From Motacilla alba alba (taxonomy: Eukaryota > Chordata > Aves > Passeriformes > Motacillidae), in contig NC_052046.1 in NCBI RefSeq assembly GCF_015832195.1, forward strand, positions 34,934,911 through 34,998,910: a DNA stretch of 64,000 bases, in the 5' to 3' direction. How positions within the stretch are numbered: the first letter of the stretch is position 1; every line of letters starts with the position of its first letter. A model generated the notes under the pieces. The model was not told where the DNA came from. It ran no database searches and saw nothing but the letters and a program-made list of their open reading frames with translations. Positions 56,401 through 64,000 of this stretch are shown one piece after another. The translations under genes were made by a program, and so were the position numbers.

Positions 56401-58254
56401 AGGTGCCAGTCACCTGGAAACTGGCAAATATTGTCCCATTTTTTAAGACTGGCAGGAAAGATGACCCTGGTAACTACAGGCCTGTCAGTCTCACTTCAGT
56501 GACTGGTAAATTTATGGAGAAGATTATTCTGGGAATTACTGAACAACACCTGAAGGACAGTGCAGTCATCAGGAGAAAGTCCTGCTTGAAAAACTTACTT
56601 TCCTTTCATGACACATGTCAGCTCCACTGAGCTGACCAAGGGAAGCCAGTTGGTGTAACCTCTTTTGATTTCGGTAAAGCTTTTGATGCTGTGTCTCCCA
56701 GGATCCTTCTGGACAAACTTTCCAGCATGTGGCTGGATAAACACATCATGTGATGGGTGAGCAACTGGCTCAGGGTCAGGCACAAGGGGTTACAGTGAAT
56801 GGGGTGACATCAGACTGGTGACCTGTCACTGGGGGGTTCCACAGGGCTCCATGCTCAGCTCTGTCCTCTTCATCTTCATAAATGGCTTGGACACAGGACT
56901 GGAAGGGTTACTCAGTAAGGTCACAGATGATACAAAACTGGGAGGAGCAGTTGACTCCCTCAAATTCAGGAAGGCCCTGCAGAGAGGCCTTGACAAATGA
57001 GAGGACTGGGCAGGCACCAACTGTATGAAATTCAACAAGGGCAAGTGCTGGGCTCTGCACCTGGGATGGGGCAACTCTGGATGTACAGACAGACAAATGA
57101 ATGACAGGCTGGAAAGCAGAAATGAGTGCAGGAAAGGGCCCTGGGGATCCTGGTTAAAGTTGAACATGAGCCAGCAGTGCCCTGGCAGCCAGGGGGGCCC
57201 CCGTGTCGTGGGGTGCATCAGGCACAGCATCGCCAGCAGGGCAAGGGAGGGGATTGTCCTGCTCTGCTCTGCACTGGGGCAGCCTCACCTCGAGTGCTGG
57301 GGGCAGTTTTGGGTGCCACAATATAAAAAGGACATTGAGTTGTTAGAGAGTGTCCAGAGGAGGGCCATAAAGATTTTGAAGGGTCTGGAGGGAAAGCTTA
57401 CAAGGACCGACTGAAGTCACTTGGCTTGTGCAGCCTGGGGAAGAGGCGATTGAGGGGAGCAGAGAGGCAGACACTGATCTCATCTTTTAGGTGACCATTG
57501 ACAGGACCCAAGAGAATGACATAAAACTGTGTCATGGGAGGCCTAGGCTGTATATTAGGCTGCTTACTTTTTTCACCCTAGGTGGTTGGACTCTAGAGCC
57601 GGTTCCCCAGGGTAGTGGTCCCAGCACCAAACCTGCCAGAGCTTGAGAGGCATTGGGACAATGCTCTCAGGCACATTGTGTAACTCTTGGGGTTGTCCTG
57701 TGCTGGGCCAGGACTTGGAATACAATGTTTTTTGTGTTTTCCTTCTAATTCGGGATAGTCTATGATTTTTTTTACCACCCAAGATTTTTGGGTGATCATA
57801 TGGTGTTGCCTGTCTTACAGAAATGTTCTTCTCCTGTTCACATCACTGATCCCACTTCAGCATTTGACAAAAGCACATGGAGTTTTTTTTGTGTTCCAGA
57901 TACGAGCAAGACAGCGGTCATGACAGTGGGAGTGAAGATGCCTTCTTTGACTCATCGCAGCCTTGCACACTGGTCACTTTAGGCATGAAGAAGTTCTTTA
58001 TCCCTGCTACAGCTGCTGCTCCCAAGGATCCAGCCAGCAGAATCCTTCCCCTGCCATCGTGCTTGGGCATTTGCCTTGACTGTGACAGAGGCAGGGTAGG
58101 GTTTTACGATGCAGGCCGTATGAAGTGCCTGTATGAATGTGAGGTGGATTGCTCTGGCTTAATGTACCCAGCGTTCGCTTTAATGGGCGGTGCGGCAGTG
58201 CACCTTGAGGAAACTGTCACTGCCAACGACAGAGAGTACCACGACGACATCTAG
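26185..58254 (+). CDS. TRIM36: TRIM36, RING-B-box-coiled-coil-COS-FN3-SPRY E3 ubiquitin ligase (complete gene)
   Basis: This is a class I TRIM protein, a microtubule-associated E3 ubiquitin ligase; in the literature TRIM36 (haprin) is linked to the sperm acrosome reaction and to Xenopus dorsal axis formation. The exons are 26185-26247 (1a) or 35905-35931 (1b), then 36900-37134, 44795-45120, 48290-48436, 49485-49580, 50468-50721, 51348-51472, 52262-52555, 53496-53793 and 57900-58254. All borders are AG/GT and all phases agree. The 1a form is 730 aa (human about 728 from memory); the 1b form is 718 aa. In 1a numbering the RING uses Cys33, 36, 48, His50, Cys53, 56, 115 and 118. B-box 1 starts at Cys157 and B-box 2 at Cys212. 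The coiled coil spans about 258-374, COS 374-416, FN3 417-513 and SPRY 514-730. No frameshift or missing zinc ligand is seen. Confidence 0.97.
26919..27046. repeat. Pyrimidine-rich CTC/CTT tract
   Basis: Two clusters of TCCTCC and CTTCTCCTT units separated by about 70 ordinary bases. The antisense frame across them is low-complexity Glu/Gly/Lys and is not a gene. Confidence 0.7.
29253..29919 (+). mobile_element. Solo LTR, copy 1 (667 bp), exact 6-bp target duplication
   Basis: The element begins TGCGGGAACCC and ends ACCCCACA. ATTTGC flanks it exactly at 29247-29252 and 29920-29925. Inside are a TATA box (GATATAAAAGATGG near 29702) and AATAAA near 29801. It is closely similar to the LTR at 52679-53338 over most of its length. 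No viral genes lie beside it, so recombination has left a solo LTR. It sits in TRIM36 intron 1, sense orientation. Confidence 0.85.
33960..35526 (+). mobile_element. CR1 LINE with a second CR1 nested in its 3' end
   Basis: The outer CR1 covers RT remnants (GGTAATTACAGACTTGTGAGCC; the frame at 34329-34880 begins [20 protein letters not shown]) through the 3' region to GCATTGGAATTAGATG near 35255. Its remaining tail, ATCGACGTCCCTTCCAACCC, resumes near 35480 and ends at the CpG island. No intact frame. Confidence 0.85.
35256..35479 (+). mobile_element. Inner CR1 3'-end copy
   Basis: It runs from AGGATGAGAGGACACTATC through AGAATTTCTTCAAAACCC to GAGGTCTTTTCCAACC and TGAATCTGTGATCA, a complete CR1 3' end. 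It interrupts the outer CR1 between TTAGATG and TCGACGTCCC, so it inserted later. Confidence 0.75.
35789..35798 (-). promoter_or_regulatory. YY1-type element (CGCCATTTTG)
   Basis: The reverse complement CAAAATGGCG matches the AANATGGCG core known for YY1. In CpG-island promoters this element commonly lies just after the transcription start, which would put the start near 35780 and the exon 1b ATG about 107 bases further on. Confidence 0.5.
35905..35931 (+). CDS. TRIM36: TRIM36 alternative first exon 1b (9 codons)
   Basis: The ATG (AGGGATGG context) opens nine codons, MESDRPESP, ending in phase 0 at a GTGAGC donor. Splicing to the acceptor at 36900 gives [19 protein letters not shown] in frame. 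It lies in the second, stronger CpG island, about 107 bases after a YY1-type element. Use of this start is inferred from context, phase and donor; no transcript evidence is available here. Confidence 0.68.
35932..36899. other. Intron between TRIM36 exon 1b and exon 2
   Basis: The first 370 bases are the 3' flank of the CpG island; the rest is ordinary. An in-frame ATG at 36894-36896 sits inside the acceptor and is intronic. Confidence 0.6.
36900..37134 (+). CDS. TRIM36: TRIM36 exon 2, first part of RING finger
   Basis: It starts in phase 0 after ATCATGAAG and reads [19 protein letters not shown], continuing through [10 protein letters not shown]. This supplies RING residues C-x2-C, C-x-H and C-x2-C. 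A Ser-rich loop follows ([20 protein letters not shown]), the long linker typical of this TRIM subgroup. It ends one base into a Gly codon at a GTATGT donor. Confidence 0.97.
40650..40760. repeat. Pyrimidine-rich tract
   Basis: More than 100 bases of nearly uninterrupted C/T on the + strand (CTCTCCCC, CCTCCCTCTT, CCTTCCCC). The antisense frame is Arg/Gly/Glu-rich low complexity. Confidence 0.8.
41362..41408. repeat. Long T homopolymer
   Basis: A run of T broken only by GG; the longest uninterrupted stretch is 35 T (41374-41408). No retroelement body is recognised next to it. Run length is prone to sequencing error. Confidence 0.9.
41638..41675. repeat. 19-bp tandem duplication
   Basis: Two exact copies of GGCAAATATATTGAGAAGT in tandem. 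Confidence 0.9.
42859..43294 (-). mobile_element. Solo LTR (436 bp), antisense, exact 5-bp target duplication
   Basis: On the + strand it starts TGTCCTGGTTTCAGCTG and ends ATCAGGACA; GTTAG flanks it exactly at 42854-42858 and 43295-43299. Read on the minus strand, TGTCCTGATTTCATCTGG, TCTTAGTAGCTGGTAC and CAGGACAGCTGACCC follow the order of a widespread passerine LTR family, so the element points left. The promoter box is degenerate (ACATAAACTAGG). No internal genes. Confidence 0.8.
44795..45120 (+). CDS. TRIM36: TRIM36 exon 3, end of RING and B-box 1
   Basis: After TCTACACAG, the exon encodes [20 protein letters not shown], whose CPSC closes the RING. Then comes [20 protein letters not shown] and B-box 1 ([28 protein letters not shown]). 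It ends in phase 0 at GTAAAT. Its 326 nt match the conserved vertebrate exon closely. Confidence 0.97.
45427..45560 (-). mobile_element. CR1-like LINE 3'-end fragment, antisense
   Basis: The + strand shows AACAGAATATTCTAAGTTGG, GAAGGGACCCACAAGG and ATCATCAAGTCCAGC, the reverse complement of a CR1-type tail. The upstream part fades out after about 130 bases. Confidence 0.65.
47524..47573. repeat. CA-rich microsatellite
   Basis: CACACA with CCCACA interruptions, ending in AAACAAACACACA. Confidence 0.85.
48290..48436 (+). CDS. TRIM36: TRIM36 exon 4, B-box 2
   Basis: This 147-nt exon in phase 0 sits between a T-rich CCCCACAG acceptor and a GTAAAA donor. It encodes [20 protein letters not shown], then [18 protein letters not shown] and the lead into the coiled coil. 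The Cys/His zinc ligands of a type 2 B-box (C-x2-H, C-x2-C, C-x2-C, H-x2-H) are all present. Confidence 0.97.
49485..49580 (+). CDS. TRIM36: TRIM36 exon 5, coiled-coil start
   Basis: This 96-nt exon in phase 0 sits between CTCAACAG and GTAAGA. It encodes [20 protein letters not shown] followed by [12 protein letters not shown], a leucine-rich heptad-like helix that would start the antiparallel dimer coiled coil known in TRIM proteins. Confidence 0.96.
50468..50721 (+). CDS. TRIM36: TRIM36 exon 6, coiled coil
   Basis: The acceptor is GCTCCTAG and the donor GTATCT; the exon leaves two bases of an Arg codon. It encodes a charged helix including [19 protein letters not shown] and the conserved [20 protein letters not shown]. 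It ends at [11 protein letters not shown]. Confidence 0.97.
51348..51472 (+). CDS. TRIM36: TRIM36 exon 7, COS box
   Basis: After TGTTTTCAG the exon encodes [20 protein letters not shown] and then [20 protein letters not shown]. This is the C-terminal subgroup one signature (COS) region, which in class I TRIMs mediates microtubule association. The donor is GTAAAT. Confidence 0.96.
52262..52555 (+). CDS. TRIM36: TRIM36 exon 8, fibronectin type III domain
   Basis: The acceptor is GTGTTTCAG. The exon begins with [20 protein letters not shown] and includes W(E)[32 protein letters not shown] and RTPPAP, a single FN3 domain. It ends one base into a Val codon at GTATGG. Confidence 0.97.
52679..53338 (+). 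mobile_element. Solo LTR, copy 2 (660 bp), 6-bp target duplication with one mismatch
   Basis: It begins TGTCAGAACTC and ends GACCCGACA, with inverted ends TGTC/GACA. GCGCTG (52673-52678) and GCACTG (53339-53344) flank it and differ by one base. It shares with the copy at 29253 the promoter (GATATAAAAGATGG), the AATAAA region and most of the body; the first 60-70 bases are more divergent. It sits in sense orientation between the FN3 exon and the first SPRY exon of TRIM36. Confidence 0.82.
53496..53793 (+). CDS. TRIM36: TRIM36 exon 9, SPRY domain part 1
   Basis: The acceptor is TGTTTTTCAG. The exon encodes [20 protein letters not shown], then [20 protein letters not shown] and [12 protein letters not shown]. 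These are the N-terminal half of the B30.2/SPRY beta sandwich. It leaves two bases of Arg at a GTAAAT donor. Confidence 0.97.
53794..57899. other. TRIM36 intron 9 (4.1 kb)
   Basis: The right two thirds is a CR1 copy. Between 53.8 and 55.1 kb nothing recognisable was seen. Confidence 0.6.
55090..57775 (+). mobile_element. CR1 LINE, long degenerate copy (about 2.7 kb)
   Basis: The left end preserves an endonuclease block (AAGCCTGGTGGGATGAGTG, reading KAWWDE). The reverse transcriptase follows: the frame at 56397-56630 has [10 protein letters not shown] and [20 protein letters not shown], and [14 protein letters not shown] comes after it in a different frame. The 3' region ends near 57775. Frameshifts and stops break it throughout. 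It is the most complete CR1 in the window, in sense orientation inside the SPRY-splitting intron. Confidence 0.88.
57900..58254 (+). CDS. TRIM36: TRIM36 exon 10, SPRY domain part 2 and stop
   Basis: The acceptor is GTGTTCCAG. The exon encodes [20 protein letters not shown], a conserved acidic loop, then [29 protein letters not shown] and [11 protein letters not shown]. It ends in YHDDI followed by TAG at 58252-58254. The final acidic residues match the style of the mammalian C-terminus. Confidence 0.97.
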
Positions 58255-58985
58255 TGCAGTAATCTCTTCCCACTGCTGTTCTGAGACAGAAAATGAAAGC
58301 AGAAGAATTCTACCTTAGCTTTTAGTCCTGATAAATTATATTCTACCTACATGTTGCTCACAAGCCTCTGGCCTGTGATTTTTTTAAAAATAAATGGTCC
58401 AGGCACTTCCTGCACCAGAGGAATTCTCCTGCCTTTCTTGTGATCTGTGCAATGCTGTTCTCTACAGACTTCTTTTCCTGGGGGAAGCAGGGAAGAAGTC
58501 TGACTAGCAACCAAAATTTACTTTTCAGGACTAGCAACCAAAACTTACTCTTCGGGGTAGAAATCTGCCTTTTATTTAACTTAAATCCTTACATAGTCAG
58601 TTTTGTATTTAATGAAGTCAAAGCTGGCAGTGTGTGATTGCCATTCTCCTTTTAAGAAATCTGCCTGAATGCCTCTGCAGGGTTAAATGCTTTCCAGTTA
58701 ACCCCTGAGTGCCAGTTGGGCCTTTCAGCACAGAATAGCATATAAAAAATATAATATGAAAATGGAAGACATTAGAAATGGTGTTGAATGTTTAATTTAT
58801 ACTTGGAATGATGAAAGTAAACTTGAATCTGTTTGCATGTTGTATACCCTTAATGTGATTGTAAGTTAAAACTTAAGTTCTGAAACTCAGTGTCATATAG
58901 TTGGTGGCATAATGGTAAGTTTCTTTATTCTTCCAGGCTTTTACTATAAGCTATCTAAAATAAAGTGCAATTGTACCTTATATGT
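58255..58985 (+). other. TRIM36: TRIM36 3' untranslated region (probable)
   Basis: This non-coding stretch after TAG has AATAAA signals at 58389-58394 and 58959-58964. The second is followed by T-rich sequence and is the likelier main site. A near-repeat of about 26 bases (units from 58502 and 58528, core ACTAGCAACCAAAA) lies inside it. Confidence 0.6.
58959..58964 (+). terminator. AATAAA polyadenylation signal, TRIM36
   Basis: This canonical hexamer lies about 705 bases after the stop. An earlier AATAAA at 58389-58394 could give a shorter transcript. Confidence 0.5.
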
Positions 58986-59280
58986 CAGATTTTGGAGTCA
59001 AAAATCAGAAATGTTTGCATGTGTGAGTAATGGTACCTGGTATTTAGGCAAAAGCAAGTGAGTTGCTGACATAAGTAATTATACATGAATTTAAAAATTA
59101 ACCTATAAAAGCAAGTATTAAAGAAATACCTGATTTTTTTTTATCTAGTAGCAGCTTGGATTTTTCTTAGTAAGAATGTTAAAAATGCACTGGTTAAGTT
59201 TTGAGACCTAATTTCTGCCTTAAAGGATGGCTCCCTTCAAATTTCAGTTCCTCTAACGTTAAAAACTGTATCACATTTTG

Positions 59281-60362
59281 CAGAATCACAGAACCATGGG
59301 AACAGCTTGAATTGGAAGGGACCTTTAAAGGCCATCTAGTTCCAGCTCCCCTTGCCATGGGCAGGGACATCTTCCACTAGCCAGGTTGCTCAAAGCTGCA
59401 TCCAACCTGACCTTGAACACTTCCAGGGATGGGGCATCCACCGCTTCTCTGAGAAAACTTCTCCAAAGTCTCACCACCCTTATTGTCAGAAATTTCTTCC
59501 TTATCTCCAACCTAAATCTATCATCTTTTAGTTTAAAACCATTGCCCTTTGTCCTGTCTCTCCAGGCCTTGGTAAAAAGACTTCCTCCATCATTTTTTTA
59601 AATCCTTTTTATATATTAAAAGGCCATAATAAGGTCTTTCTGGAGCCTTCTCCATGCTGAATAACTCCATCTCTTACAACATCTTCACAGGAGAGGTGTT
59701 ACAGCCCTCTGACAATTTTTGTGCCTCTCCTCTGGAACTACTCTGTACTGGGGGCCCCAGAGCTGAATGCAGTGTGTGCAAGCACACATTGCTGGTTCAT
59801 GGCCAATTTTTGATCCATCAGGATGCCCCAGTCCTTCTCTGCAGAGCTGCTCTCCATCCCCCAGTCTGTACTGATAGTGGAAATTTCCTGGATCCAGGTG
59901 CAGTACCCTGTGGTTGGTGAACACCATGAGATCCACATCAACACCGGTGTCAGGACAGATCCTTGAGGGATACTGCTCAATACTGGTTTCTGCTTGGACA
60001 TTGAGCTGTTGACTGTGATTCTTTGGGTATAGCTATCCAGCCAATTCCTTATTCACTGAACAGTCCATCCACTTAAACCCTTCTCTTTCAAGTTTAGAGA
60101 TAAGAATAATGTGGGGGATCTTATCAAAGGCCTTAGAGAAGTCCAGGTACATGGTATCTCTTAGTTCTTCCCTTATCCACTGCTGCAGTCGCTGGGTCAC
60201 AGAAGACCACTGGGGGAGTCAGGCAGTTCTTGCCCTTGGTGAACTCATCTGTCTGTCTCTGATCACTTTCTTGTCTTCCATAAGTTTTGACCTATCTTCC
60301 AGGAGGATCTGTTCCATGATCTTACTGAGAATGGAGGTGGACTGCCTCTCTTTATAGAAACC
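59281..60362 (-). mobile_element. CR1 LINE, 3' 1.1 kb, antisense
   Basis: The + strand opens with the reverse-complemented tail (CAGAATCACAGAACCATGGG, TTGGAAGGGACCTTTAAAGG) and runs through TCCAACCTGACCTTGAACAC and TTCACAGGAGAGGTGTTAC to RT remnants (TCAAAGGCCTTAGAGAAGTCC, TCTTCCAGGAGGATCTG). No intact frame. Confidence 0.88.
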
Positions 60363-60461
60363 CCTGTATAAAAAAAAAAAGGAAAAAAGTAGGGTGCGTG
60401 TGCTGTGCACTTGTGGAAAAATATGGATCTAAAGTGAAGGATGTTTCTAGTAAGTACTTGG

Positions 60462-60520
60462 TGCTTTCTAATTTGGGGATATGCTTTCTAATTTGGGGAT
60501 ATGCTTTCTAATTTGGGGAT
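60462..60520. repeat. Three-copy 20-bp tandem repeat
   Basis: Three units of TGCTTTCTAATTTGGGGATA, essentially identical, ending in AATGTTG. Confidence 0.9.
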
Positions 60521-63368
60521 AATGTTGCATCTTGATGAATGTGTGTGAAGTATGTTTACTAAGTACATGCATACAGCTGTAGAGCTGTGAAATGGAACCT
60601 GAAAACCACAATACAGTTAGTTAAGTGAATGTAGGTCATAATGCAAATTTTTTCAGGCTTTGCTGTTTGAACTGATCTGACCTGGAGTCCACCTCTCCCA
60701 GTGTCTTCTCTCCTAAGCCTCTGACTGTGGCCACTGTTGGAAAAAACTGTCAGAAACAGTTGTCTGTGCCAGCACAAGCATGACAGCCAGAAAGGCCGAG
60801 CAAGCAAAACTTCTTGTCTGCATCTCACCTGCAAATGTTCTGTCTTGATAAGGCTGTGTGAAAGTACACTCCATAGATTCAGTGTGAGTTGTGTGAGAAA
60901 CACTTTGATGTCCCAGCAGCAGGTGTGAAGTATGGGGTACCTTTTGGAATTTTCTCCTGTAGGAGAAAAGACAAACTGTCTCTTACTAGTTAGCCTTTTT
61001 AGTAATTTATCCTGTTTTAGATGGTTATCATTATAGCCTTTAATTTCTGTCATTCCCTCCCTTTCATCGTCCCTCTTACTGGATTGAAGCCATTGCTCTC
61101 TTGCCTGCTGAGGCTGACTGAACAGTCGGTCCATAAGACACTCTGTTGCTGTGAAGGATGACAAAGTTTTGTGTTTTCCTTCTTCTTGTAGTCCTAAAAC
61201 CATAATTGCCTTTTATTTGGTTGATACCCAATACCATGCTCATGATGAAGCTTCTTCTGCAGTGTTCTTTCTTCAGTCCTGATGGTTAGCTGTGCATGCA
61301 GGGTTTTCACCACCTGGTGTGCTGTTTTGCATTTGTTTATGTTGATAATGCTTGTTTACCTAGTCACTAAGTTTTGAGGGCCTTCTGCAGTTCTTCAGTC
61401 ACTTCCAGACTTGGATGTTCTGAGTAGCTAGCTTAATTGGGAACACAGACATGCCCATGTTTTTGTTTGTTTGCTTTTCCAGGTCTTGGAGCAAACTAAG
61501 TTGTAGTGAGACTCAGAAGATCTCTCTGTTAAGATTTTTTGTTCCTTCCACTTCTTTTCCCCCTTCAATATTTATTAAAGCTCAAGTCAAGCACTGAAAA
61601 TTCTTACATTAGTATACTCTGTTGAGTATGTGAGTCATGATCTTACATGTGAGTGCAGCAGTCAGAGAGACCCAGGAGAAAGGATTCTCACTTCAGTAGC
61701 TGTGACTTCTCCCCTTGTATAACTGGCAATGGTTCCTCTACCACACCAAAAATCGTCTTAGAGCTGTAGGTTGTAGGGCTGAACTTTCTTTTCCAGACTA
61801 AATCTCCTTCCATAGACAAATGTTTCATTTTTGATTCCTCTGTTTCAGAAACTGGTCTAAATTAGAGTCTTTACGTCATAGTTAGCACTCCACATTTCCA
61901 CATTTAGATTTTTTATAATCATCTGGATTTGTATCACCGGACCTTTTTTTACTTTATGAAAATATTTGTAAATGGAACACTCTATTGCAGATATGAAGAC
62001 AGTGTCTCAGACTCAATGATCTAAAAAGATTATTGTTTTGAGGCTGAAGAAGTAAGAAATTCAAAATCTAGGGGCTTTTTCTACTAGAGTTTCGAATTCA
62101 TTTAACATGTGTTCTGCTATGCAATTACTCTACTGGACAGAAACTACATTAAGTACTTTAAACATTTATCTACCTTTTGATATATCTGTTTGTATTTATC
62201 TCATTCTGAGTTTAAAAATTAATTTGGCTTTTGGTGTATTACTTGAATACTTAGTATGCATTCCAGACAGTACTCTTTGGTGCTTACTCCAGCTTATTAA
62301 ATAAAAAAACACACTGTCAAGAGGCACTGACAACATGCTGTGATATTTTTCCACTACCGTGGAAATGTCAACTTTCAGAAATACAGTTTAGCAGTACTTG
62401 CCTATCCAGATAATTATTTTTTCAAGTTTCTTCCTATGAAACAGCACTTTACAATGTAGACTAAGCTAAAAATGGTGTGGTAATGTGTGGATCTTTGTGC
62501 AATATAGCTGTTTGGTGACTATGGTGTGACTTGCAAAGCTTCATACAGGTGTGAATCATGTAGACACTTTTTAGATACCTAAAGCTTTAACAGAAAGGCC
62601 TTGTTTGAAAATATTCTGAAATGTAAAAGTGATGTCTTGGGTTTTTTCAAATAAAAGCTGAAATGCAGTATCTTAGTCATTCACATTATTACACCCCAGC
62701 TCCTGAGTATCCAGCTTGAAATAATTTTTCCTACAAAACATGACAATAGGTGAGTTGCAGGGAGAAAGCAGTGCTTTGGTTCTCAAGTGTGCTCATATAC
62801 CAGTACCTCTGATTTCAGGAGGACTAAAGAGTAGTTTGGACTGACTGCCAGGCTTTTACTTAAGATGCTGATGTTAGGAACTTGACTGCCTGAGCCTCCC
62901 TCCCTATTCTGGGAAGGAAAATGTGCATCCAGAAGGAACGTGGCTCCTGAGCATTTTCAAGGGAACCTATCCCTTCCCTAGCAGAGGAAGAGGATACTGC
63001 TTAGCTCTTCAACCTGTACAGCTCTGCCAAAAGACCTCAGGTTGGGTAGACCTGCCTGGCTCTTCAGTTCTGAAAATTGGTGCCACTGCTTAAATCTGCA
63101 TTCCTTGTTTCATTCAGTGTTTACACTAGTTGATGCTGTTGTTTGCGGGCCATTTTAAAGTTCCAGCTTCCGGTGGTTGCTGCCTTTAGGCCAGCTGTGT
63201 GTGCATATGGAAGCAAGAGAGGCTGTATCCACAGGGAATCTCATGTGAGCTGTGCCAGTGCAGTTAAAGCAGCCAATATTTAGATGGGTATGCTCTAGGA
63301 GAGGCAGACTGATGCTTCTGTGAAAGCAGGAGTATTGAAACCAAGAGCAGTATTCTCCTGAATTTTCA

Positions 63369-64000
63369 CAGAATCACAGAACAGTTAAGGTACGAAGAGA
63401 CCTCTGGAGATCATCTAGCCCAACACCTCTGTCAAGGCAGAGTCACTGTCATGGTTTAGGAATGGTGTTCCTCAGTTAAGTGTTCCCATGGAAACAGCCC
63501 ATACATGTGCTGCTTTCTCCCTTCCTTTCCCACTGTGGCAGGATGGAGAGGAGAACTGGAGGCACAAAGAAGTAAAGATCATGGGTTGAGATAAGGAGAA
63601 TTTATTAAAAAAAAAATAAACTAAGAAAATTAACAGCAACAACTGCATTACTAATAACAGAGTATACAAACAGGCAAGTAAATGACATGGGATCACTCAG
63701 CACACGAAACCCGGTGCCCCCTGAGGGCACACCAGGCACATCTCAGTGAAAAACCCCACACCCCTCTGGCCCCACTGCACAGGGCATAACCTGGCTGTGT
63801 CACTGATGGCTGCTGCAAAAGTTAACTCTGCTCTGGATGGAACTAGGACATTCACCCAGAGTCAAGGAGAATGGGAGCACTTCCAGGTCTCCAGTGATGG
63901 AGACTCCACAACCTCCCTGGGCAGCCTGTTCCAGTGCTTTCCCAGTCTCAGCCGAAGTTCTTCTTCATGTTAACATGGAACTTCTTGTGTTTGATTTTAT
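63369..64000 (-). mobile_element. CR1 LINE 3' portion, antisense, interrupted
   Basis: The tail (CAGAATCACAGAACAGTTAAGG, GATCATCTAGCCC) runs to about 63446. The next CR1 section (GGAGACTCCACAACCTCC, GGGCAGCCTGTTCCAGTGC) continues from about 63851 to the window end. The 404 bases between are foreign to CR1. Confidence 0.75.
63447..63850. mobile_element. Probable solo LTR inserted in CR1 (404 bp)
   Basis: It starts TGTCATGGTTTAGG and ends CTAGGACA (TGTC/GACA inverted ends). GTCAC (63442-63446) and TTCAC (63851-63855) flank it, a 5-bp duplication with one mismatch. TGTCATGGTTT is a common start of passerine LTRs. Its orientation is not settled. Confidence 0.5.

Larger units (their letters stand above)
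58986..64000. other. Downstream flank of TRIM36, no gene recognised
   Basis: Two minus-strand CR1 copies, a tandem triplication and a probable LTR account for part of it. The 61-63.3 kb stretch is AT-rich with no recognised element. The antisense open frame at 60559-61203 (214 aa) has no recognisable domain or conserved blocks. Confidence 0.5.

Noticed and set aside
60559..61203. 214-aa antisense open frame, the longest in the window
   Set aside because: No recognisable domain, no Kozak or promoter context and no splice-linked neighbours; chance open frames of this size occur in 64 kb.

Overview
The window reads as vertebrate, most likely bird, nuclear DNA. It holds split genes with GT-AG introns, two CpG-rich promoter islands, many decayed CR1 LINE copies in both orientations, and several retroviral LTRs of types common in songbird genomes. 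I see no operons, CRISPR arrays, tRNA or rRNA genes. Two genes are well supported, both on the + strand.

Left part (1-10.4 kb): the 3' half of PGGT1B, the beta subunit of protein geranylgeranyltransferase I. Four coding exons (3681-3726, 5409-5593, 5907-6015, 9691-9875) join in frame to give the last 174 residues, including the three zinc ligands. Earlier exons lie upstream of the window. The extreme C-terminus appears to be read in a shifted frame compared with the mammalian protein.

Middle (10.4-25.9 kb): intergenic DNA with no supported gene. It carries a minus-strand CR1 (14.35-15.66 kb) and a probable LTR (16.03-16.62 kb).

Right part (25.9-59 kb): the complete TRIM36 gene, a class I TRIM E3 ubiquitin ligase (RING, two B-boxes, coiled coil, COS, fibronectin III, SPRY). 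Nine shared exons (36900-58254) are preceded by two candidate first exons, each in a CpG-rich island and each ending in phase 0: 1a at 26185-26247 (21 codons, resembling the mammalian N-terminus) and 1b at 35905-35931 (9 codons). The predicted proteins are 730 and 718 aa. Introns contain two solo LTRs of one family with 6-bp target duplications, an antisense solo LTR with an exact 5-bp duplication, and several CR1 copies.

Far right (59-64 kb): no gene seen; a minus-strand CR1 and a second minus-strand CR1 apparently split by an LTR.

PGGT1B lying upstream of TRIM36 in the same orientation matches the mammalian order as I recall it. In birds this block is expected on the Z chromosome, which is inference only. 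The two genes act in unrelated pathways (protein prenylation and ubiquitination) and their proximity looks like ancestral synteny. I found no convincing previously undescribed system. The best leads are the dual TRIM36 first exons, the PGGT1B tail frame change, and the nested repeats abutting the 1b island.
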